Origin: Thermomicrobiales bacterium | GTDB taxonomy: Bacteria > Chloroflexota > Chloroflexia > Thermomicrobiales > CADCWN01 | Direction: 5' to 3' | Length of the DNA stretch: 34,520 nucleotides | Assembly (NCBI GenBank): GCA_030446685.1 | Contig: JAUJMV010000019.1 | Coordinates: forward strand, 14,021 to 48,540 | In this document: positions 29,569 to 34,520 of the stretch, one piece after another | Layout of the letters: the number at the start of each line of letters is the position of its first letter | How positions within the stretch are numbered: position 1 is the stretch's first letter | Translations under genes and position numbers: made by a program | The notes under the pieces: model-generated | What the model was told of the DNA's origin: nothing | The model's input: the letters and a program-made list of their open reading frames with translations, nothing else | Databases searched by the model: none

Positions 29569-29589
29569 CGCTCAACCTCCGCGCAAGTA

Positions 29590-29624
29590 CGAATGACGAA
29601 CGACGAACGACGAACGACGAATGA
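29590..29624. repeat. Heptamer array between ccmD and ccmC
   Basis: Five units: CGAATGA, CGAACGA, CGAACGA, CGAACGA, CGAATGA. It occupies half of the 72-base gap between ccmC and ccmD and is markedly less GC-rich than its flanks. Confidence 0.75.
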
Positions 29625-29640
29625 AGGGGCGCGGCGTGCT

Positions 29641-30455
29641 CTACACCTCCGCTTTGTACTGCGCGCTTGGTGTCGCGCCCAGTTCGTCGTCCAGGAAGAG
29701 GGCGCGCTGCTGGAGCTCGGCCACCGCCACGCGCAGCCGCTCCACGCGCAGCCGCTGCACCAGCAGGTAGGCGTAGAGGAGCAGAAAGGCGAGCAGCGTC
29801 ACCCACATCGCCTGCTGCATGGTGGCCGTCAACTGCGGGTCCGCGGTCACGACGACCGGATCGGGGTGGAGCGTGCGCCACCAGACGACCGAGCGGTTGA
29901 TGATCGGGATGTCGATGAAGCCGATGATACCGACGACCGCCGCACTCCGGGCCGTTTGCGCCGTGTCGCCGCCGTAGGCGCGCAGCATCAGGTAGCCGGC
30001 GTAGATGAACCAGAGGATCAGCGTCGAGGTCAGCCGGGCGTCCCAGGACCACCAGGTACCCCAGATCGCCTTGCCCCAGATCGATCCACTCACCAACAGG
30101 GTCGTGGTGAAGAGCAGCCCGACCTCCGCCGAGCAGCGCGCCAGCCGATCCCACTCCTCGGAACGCCGCCAGAGGAAGGCGATGCTGGCAACGAAGGTCA
30201 CGAAGAAGGCGAGATAGGTGCCGAGCACGCTGCCGATGTGCAGATAGAAGATGCGCTGCGCGTGGCCCTGCGTCGCCTCGGTCGGCGCGTAGAGCAGCGC
30301 CGCGTAGAGCATCGCCAGCATCGCGACCGCCGTGAGCGGCCCGAGGACGCGCGCCGCCGTCGCCAGCCGGTCGCGCTCAGGCGTCGTGTCGCGCGCCGCC
30401 GTCCGGTGCTTGGCGCCGGCCGCGCCAGTGTCTGCGCCTGCTGTCCCATCGGCAT
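29641..30455 (-). CDS. ccmC: Haem exporter CcmC (CcsA/CcmC/CcmF family), one apparent frameshift
   Basis: Inner-membrane protein that presents haem to CcmE for cytochrome c maturation; about 271 codons. Multiple hydrophobic segments from LTAVAMLAMLYAALL onward; GHAQRIFYLHIGSVLGTYLAF with a conserved His; WGKAIWGTWWSWDARLTSTLILW carrying the tryptophan-rich haem-binding motif; FIDIPIINRSVVWWRTLHPDPV with the second conserved His. The conserved part is in frame up to about 30321; the N-terminal MPMGQQAQTL is in another frame, with the change between about 30360 and 30400. ATG 30455 is followed by another at 30449, with AGGG upstream. Confidence 0.88.
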
Positions 30456-30557
30456 TTCCCTTCGTGCGAGCGGTGGTGGAGCGGCGGATCGTCCGCGTGG
30501 TTGGATCGTCGCTGCCCTATCGTATTCTCCTTATTGTACCGCGTATCGGCTCCCCGT

Positions 30558-30781
30558 TCCGCCCCGGTCGTTGGGGCCGGCGGCTGAAGCCGCGCCGGAT
30601 CGGCCTGCGGGCCACGAAGCCCGTTGCGGCCGGGCTGGGCGTTGCTACCGGAAGCGGGGCGCGGTTGAGGATGGCAGGAGCGGCGGACGATCCCAGCCCC
30701 CGAACGGTGGCCGCGGCCCGCAGGCCGGTAGGCGCGCCTTCAGCCGCCGGCCCGCCACCACACCGGAGCGACCGGGGCGGA
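30558..30781. repeat. Long palindromic intergenic element
   Basis: The 407-base gap 30456-30862 holds no credible gene. Left arm 30558-30613 and right arm 30715-30781 are imperfect inverted copies: TCCGCCCCGGTCG (30558-30570) matches the reverse of 30769-30781, GGCCGGCGGCTGAAG near 30575 matches the reverse of about 30740-30754, and GGCCTGCGGGCC (30602-30613) matches the reverse of 30715-30726. The central about 100 bases contain, at 30670-30692 and 30704-30717, copies of two segments from the 5' end of the downstream gene (30862-30884 and 30900-30913). It resembles a non-autonomous palindromic element associated with a local duplication. Confidence 0.65.
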
Positions 30782-30800
30782 CGCTGGCAGGGGGGTTGCG

Positions 30801-30830
30801 GTGCGGGCCGTATCGGTGCGGGCCGTATCG
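30801..30830. repeat. Tandem 15-base duplication
   Basis: GTGCGGGCCGTATCG occurs twice in direct succession (30801-30815, 30816-30830), followed by a third partial GTGC. It lies 33 bases upstream of the methyltransferase-like start, in its promoter/leader zone. Confidence 0.7.
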
Positions 30831-30862
30831 GTGCTACTGAAGGAAACGGGGAGATTGCAGCG

Positions 30863-31345
30863 ATGGCAGGAGCGGCGGACGATCGGCCCGCGGGACCGGA
30901 CGGTGGCCGCGGCGAAGGCTGGACGGTCGCGCAGTTCGCCCTCTTCGCGGTGCTGCTCGTCGCGCCGGACGCCGGACCCGCTGGCCGCGGGCACTGTCCC
31001 TGACCGGGCGGCTGGTCGGCATCGCGCTGCTGGCGGCCGGCGCTTCCTCATGCTCCGGCGGCTGCGCGATCTCGGGCCGACGCCACGCCGCTGCCCGTCC
31101 GAAGGACGACGCCGCGCTCGTCCGCGCGGGCGTCTACGGCTGGGTGCGCCACCCGATCTACCTCGGCGCCGCGCTGACCGGGTTCGGCTGGGCCACCCTG
31201 ACCGCCAACACCACCCGCCTACTGCTGGCCGGCGGCCTGCTGGCCCTGCTCGACGCCAAGGCCGACCGCGATTCCATCGGCTGATCGAGCGGTTCCTGAG
31301 TACGCCGCGTACCGCGCCGAGGTGAGAAAGTGGCCGATCGGTTGA
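30863..31345 (+). CDS. Isoprenylcysteine carboxyl methyltransferase/PEMT-like membrane protein, heavily frameshifted
   Basis: About 160 aa small membrane methyltransferase of the ICMT/PEMT superfamily. Reading across frames: hydrophobic WTVAQFALFAVLLVAP; LSLTGRLVGIALLAAG; FLMLRRLRDLGPTP; DDAALVRAGVYGWVRHPIYLGAALTGFGWATLTANTTRLLLAGGLLALLDAKADR with the signature RHPIYLG; then RLIERF and EYAAYRAEVRK, the family's C-terminal motif. At least five frame changes occur in 30975-31300, the densest in the window, so true decay is more plausible here than elsewhere, although each is explained by a lost base. ATG 30863 has GGGGAG about 10 bases upstream. The acceptor is unknown. Confidence 0.7.
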
Positions 31346-31525
31346 AACGGGCGGCCCCTCCGCTCTCCCCCCGCCGCCCGCACGATTCGCCGTGACGATC
31401 CCGACACAACCGGCCTAACCACCGCGCGCGATGTATACTTGCTCCACGGGGCGCCGTGACGCGCGACGCGATGCCACCGCGGACCAGCGGCCCGACGCAC
31501 ACCCGACTCACAGAGGACACGACCG

Positions 31526-33259
31526 ATGACCCTGGACGAGACCCCGCTGCGCGAGCCGGTCAACGAGCCGCTGCGCTTCGCCACGCCGCCCGCGCCGATC
31601 CCCCTCGCCGAGCAACTCGACGACTGGCTGGAGGAGCACCCCGACTGGCTCGAGCCCGGCTCGCCGCCGGCGCCCGGCGAGAAGTTCGTGCGCGACCCGA
31701 TCCACGGCTCGATCGTCCTCTCCACCGCCGAGGCGCGGCTGATCGACAGCGGGCCGCTCCAGCGGCTGCGCGGCATCTTCCAGGTCGGGCTCGCCTGGCT
31801 GGCTTACCCCTCCGCGCGCCACTCCCGCTTCGAGCACACCCTCGGCGTGCGCCACGTCGCCGGCTCCATCCTCGACCGCCTGGAGGCGGTGCGCGGCCGG
31901 GCCTACCGCCCGGAGCACCGCGCCGCCGTCCTCGGCGCCGCGCTGACGCACGACGTGGGGCACGGCGCCTTCTCGCACGCCAGCGAGGGGATCATCGCCG
32001 AGCACCCCGCCTACGCCGGGCAGCTCGACGCCGCCGATGATCACCCGCACGAGGCGGTCGGCGCGCTCCTGATCGAGCGGGAGCCGCTGCGCTCCCGCCT
32101 GCGCGACACCGGCGCCGACCCCGCCACCGTCGCCGCGCTGATCCGCCAGCGCGACCAGGACCGCGCCGCCCTGCTGGCCGCCGGCTTCCCGCGCGAGCTG
32201 CTCGGCGTGATCAGCGGCCCGCTCGACGCCGACAAGCTCGACTACTTCGCGCGCGATTCCTACTTCTCCGGCCTCCCCTCGCTGGTCGACCTCGACCGCA
32301 TCCTCCAGACGATGACCTTCACGCCGGAGGGCGACCTGGGGATCACCCTGGCCGGGGCGTCGGCCCTCGAATCGCTCCTCTACAGCCGCATCTCGATGCA
32401 TGCCCACCTCTACGGCCACCAGAAGGTGCTCGCCGGCGAGTCGATGATCCGCGGCATCATCGAGGAGCTGGTCGGGCCGGCGGTGGACGGCCACCTCGGG
32501 TCGGCCGGGCGCGGCACCCTGACCCTGCGCGGCAAGGAGGGCGCCCCGGTCCCGGTCGCCTTCCGCCTGATCGCCGACTACCTGCGCGTCGAGGATCGCG
32601 CCTTCCTGGCCGCCCCGACCGACCAGCCGCGCGTGGCCGACATCCAGGGCCGCATCCTGCGGCGTGACATGCTCAAGCGCGCCTTCAGCCTCTCCTACGA
32701 CCAGATGCCCGCGCCCGGCGAGCGGGTCGGGGAGGACGCCTACCTGCGCTTCCTGGCCCGCCTCCACGAGCCGGGGGAGCTGGAGCGGCTGCGCTGGGCG
32801 ATCCTGCGCGACCTACCGGAGCTGCGCACCAGCGACCTCTGGGTCCGCGCGACCGACATCCCCGACGTGCTCAACACCGACCGCTACGTCGTCGACCGCG
32901 GCGGCCAGCACACCCAGAACGCGACGATGTTCGCCGGGTGGGACCGCCGCGATGCCCTCGCCGGCCTCGGCGTCCCGCTGCACCCGACGCTGCGCAACTA
33001 CCTGCTCTTCAAGGCGCAGGTCCACGTCTTCTGCCCGCCCGCCCGGCGCGCCGCCGTGGCCGAACGGGCGCGGGCGGCGATCTGGCAACGCTACAGCGAG
33101 ACAGCGGCGCGCGACTCCGGGCGGCTCCTGGCGGGGCCGCGGCCGGAAGGGCTGACGCCGAAGGGCAAGGGCCGCCGGGCGCGCGTCCGGCCCGCGCCCG
33201 GTCTCGCCGATGCGTCGGCGGTGGCGCTGGCCGAGCGGCGCGACAGTCCCGGCCGGTGA
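31526..33259 (+). CDS. SAMHD1-like HD-domain phosphohydrolase (dNTPase family)
   Basis: 577 aa, intact. KFVRDPIHGSIVLSTAEARLIDSGPLQRLRGIFQVGLAWLAYPSARHSRFEHTLGVRHVA is the usual opening. The HD metal site is His104 (RFEHTLGV), His142-Asp143 (LTHDVGHGAFSH) and Asp239 (DADKLDYFARDSYFSG), the four positions used by SAMHD1. The family (COG1078) includes dNTP triphosphohydrolases that lower dNTP pools and can protect against phage. A long helical C-terminal half (about 300-540) fits; the last 40 residues are Arg/Pro-rich and disordered-looking. ATG 31526 has AGAGGA 9 bases upstream. It stands alone on this strand. Confidence 0.92.
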   Translation: MTLDETPLREPVNEPLRFATPPAPIPLAEQLDDWLEEHPDWLEPGSPPAPGEKFVRDPIHGSIVLSTAEARLIDSGPLQRLRGIFQVGLAWLAYPSARHSRFEHTLGVRHVAGSILDRLEAVRGRAYRPEHRAAVLGAALTHDVGHGAFSHASEGIIAEHPAYAGQLDAADDHPHEAVGALLIEREPLRSRLRDTGADPATVAALIRQRDQDRAALLAAGFPRELLGVISGPLDADKLDYFARDSYFSGLPSLVDLDRILQTMTFTPEGDLGITLAGASALESLLYSRISMHAHLYGHQKVLAGESMIRGIIEELVGPAVDGHLGSAGRGTLTLRGKEGAPVPVAFRLIADYLRVEDRAFLAAPTDQPRVADIQGRILRRDMLKRAFSLSYDQMPAPGERVGEDAYLRFLARLHEPGELERLRWAILRDLPELRTSDLWVRATDIPDVLNTDRYVVDRGGQHTQNATMFAGWDRRDALAGLGVPLHPTLRNYLLFKAQVHVFCPPARRAAVAERARAAIWQRYSETAARDSGRLLAGPRPEGLTPKGKGRRARVRPAPGLADASAVALAERRDSPGR

Positions 33260-33348
33260 TCCGCGGGCCGGGATGCCCCGGTTCCGAGGAGTGCGCGCCC
33301 GTTACCACGATTTTACATCCCGTTAACCTTGCATTCTCTCGCGGATGG

Positions 33349-33354
33349 TACAAT
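33349..33354 (+). promoter_or_regulatory. -10 box for the sugar transporter operon
   Basis: TACAAT (five of six to consensus) in an unusually AT-rich stretch after GTTAACCTTGCATTC; the best -35 match is not at ideal spacing. It lies 105 bases upstream of the permease GTG at 33459. Because the permease follows here, the solute-binding protein gene is not on the 5' side of this transcript. Confidence 0.4.
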
Positions 33355-33458
33355 TGGGTACGGTGTGTTGACCGAGGTATCTGTTTGTCGGTGGCACGCC
33401 GCTTCGGGGATGGTCGGCCGCACCACCGGGGGCGTCCGGCGGGGGATGGGGAAGGATC

Positions 33459-34520
33459 GTGGCGCAGCAAGTAGCATCCGATTCGGGCCTGGATAACGTC
33501 GCGGTCGGGCGGGCCGGGGTCGCCGGCGCGCTCGCGGCGGCCGGTTCGCGCCGCCGTGTCGGCAAGCGGAACCAGCCGCTGGCCTACCTCTTCCTGCTGC
33601 CCGCGCTGGCCGTCCTGGTCCTCTTCCACTTCTTCCCGATCTTCTACGCCTTCTACATCAGCCTGCACAACTGGCGCATCCGCAAGGTCAGGTTCATCGG
33701 CCTGGAGAACTACCGGCAGGCGTTGCAGACCGAGGAGTTTTGGCGCGCGTTCGGCAACACTGTCTTCTACGTCTTCGGCACCGTCCCGCTCACCCTCGCC
33801 CTGGCCCTCCTCTTCGCCTACCTGCTCTTCCAGAAGGTCAGGTTCCTCACCTTCTTCCGCACCGCCTACTTCCTCCCCTACATCACCTCGACCGTCGCCG
33901 CGGCCGCGATCTGGGGCTGGATCTTCCGGACCGACACCGGCGTGCTCAACCAGATCTCGGGCGGTCTCTTCGGGGTGCGGCTGCGCTGGTTGCAGGAGCC
34001 GACCGGCGTCTTCCTGATGCTCGGGCGCGCCCTCGGCTTCGCCGAGGCCCTGCCCGGCTGGCTGCACGGCCCGAGCCTGGCGCTCGTCGCGGTGATGGTG
34101 ACCTCGATCTGGCACTACGTCGGCTTCGACATCGTCATCTTCCTGGCCGGCCTCGGCAACATCAACCGCGAGCTCTACGAGGCGGCGCGGATCGATGGCG
34201 CCGGCGAGTGGGACCTCTTCCGGCGCATCACCCTGCCGCTGCTGCTGCCGACGGTCTTCTTCCTGACGATCATCTCGACGATCGGCGCGTTCCAGACCTT
34301 CAACCAGATCTACGTCATGACCGGCGGCGGGCCGATCAACAGCTCGGAGACGGTCGTCATCTACATGGTCAACCAGTTCTACAGCTCGACCCGGTTCGGC
34401 TACGGCTCGGCGGTCGCCTTCATCCTCTTCCTCTTCATCTTCGCCCTGACCCTGATCCAGCTCTGGCTCGGCCGGCGCGGGCTCGTCGGTCACGTCGTCA
34501 GCGCCGTCCTCAGCGCCACC
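33459..34520 (+). CDS. Sugar ABC transporter permease (MalF/UgpA type), C-terminus cut by window edge
   Basis: 354 codons visible, one open frame. A polar N-terminal tail of about 40 residues, then first segment PLAYLFLLPALAVLVLFHFFPIFYAFYISLHNW, family motif FIGLENYRQALQTEEFWRAFGNTVFYV, further membrane segments, and the ATPase-contact EAA loop YEAARIDGAGEWDLFRRITLPLLLPT. Then FQTFNQIYVMTGGGPINSSETVVIYMV and the last segment. It forms half of the channel in a carbohydrate ABC importer. GTG 33459 has GGGGAAGGA just upstream. The visible C-terminal SAVLSA suggests few residues are missing, or an added tail. The sugar is unknown; maltodextrin would suit the glucan operon but is speculation. Confidence 0.92.
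   Translation, partial: MAQQVASDSGLDNVAVGRAGVAGALAAAGSRRRVGKRNQPLAYLFLLPALAVLVLFHFFPIFYAFYISLHNWRIRKVRFIGLENYRQALQTEEFWRAFGNTVFYVFGTVPLTLALALLFAYLLFQKVRFLTFFRTAYFLPYITSTVAAAAIWGWIFRTDTGVLNQISGGLFGVRLRWLQEPTGVFLMLGRALGFAEALPGWLHGPSLALVAVMVTSIWHYVGFDIVIFLAGLGNINRELYEAARIDGAGEWDLFRRITLPLLLPTVFFLTIISTIGAFQTFNQIYVMTGGGPINSSETVVIYMVNQFYSSTRFGYGSAVAFILFLFIFALTLIQLWLGRRGLVGHVVSAVLSAT

Noticed and set aside
30456-30862. Small plus- and minus-strand open frames in the gap upstream of the methyltransferase
   Set aside because: They run through the palindromic element and show no ribosome site or recognisable domain.
31434-31439. TATACT as a -10 box for the HD-domain gene
   Set aside because: No suitable -35 or extended element and about 90 bases upstream of the ATG; too weak to list as a feature.

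Overview
The window is very GC-rich, densely coding bacterial DNA with frequent GTG/TTG starts and many short coupled overlaps. The gene mix (a complete GlgE-type glucan operon, RNase J, CcmC/CcmD, PIN-domain toxin-antitoxin pairs, methylcrotonyl/acyl-CoA carboxylase plus HMG-CoA lyase) and the repeat-rich intergenic style suggest a Chloroflexota bacterium, perhaps of the Thermomicrobia/Sphaerobacter type. This is inference from general knowledge; no marker rRNA is present.

Layout. (1) Positions 1-13,076, minus strand: one long glucan/trehalose operon, read as glgE, treS, mak (maltokinase), glgX, glgB, an APH(6)-like kinase and malQ (cut by the window start). It converts trehalose to maltose, phosphorylates it to maltose-1-phosphate, polymerises and branches alpha-glucan, and also carries debranching and disproportionating enzymes. 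(2) 13,161-15,104, minus: an amidohydrolase and a HTH-antitoxin/PIN-toxin pair. (3) 15,403-19,346, plus: a putative catabolic group of M20 amidohydrolase, SDR dehydrogenase, BtpA/SgcQ-like protein and DapA/NanA-like aldolase, followed by RNase J (to 21,170). (4) 21,360-22,063, plus: a second toxin-antitoxin-like pair (DUF433 with a DUF5615 PIN-like protein). (5) 22,086-24,848, minus: an ArsR-like regulator, an alpha/alpha-toroid protein, a GNAT protein and an HPP membrane protein, divergent from a plus-strand MFS exporter (24,992-26,212). The divergent promoters overlap and a perfect palindromic operator candidate lies beside them. (6) 26,232-30,455, minus: ccmC, ccmD, a biotin-dependent carboxylase subunit and HMG-CoA lyase. 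(7) 30,863 to the end, plus: an isoprenylcysteine-methyltransferase-like membrane protein, a SAMHD1-like HD phosphohydrolase, and the start of a sugar ABC transporter permease.

Two things stand out beyond the genes. First, about half the genes are interrupted by frameshifts, nearly all readable as loss of one or two bases, often in runs of 4-6 G or C; the pieces on each side stay conserved, so assembly error is likelier than gene decay, and affected genes are annotated as single CDSs. Second, intergenic regions hold unusual repeats: arrays with a strict 7-base period but a different unit at each site, often overlapping the stop codon of the preceding gene and often arranged as inverted pairs; a perfect 33-bp inverted repeat with a degenerate relative elsewhere; and a roughly 220-bp palindromic element that encloses a copy of the start of the neighbouring gene. 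I saw no rRNA, tRNA, CRISPR array, insertion-sequence transposase or replication origin.
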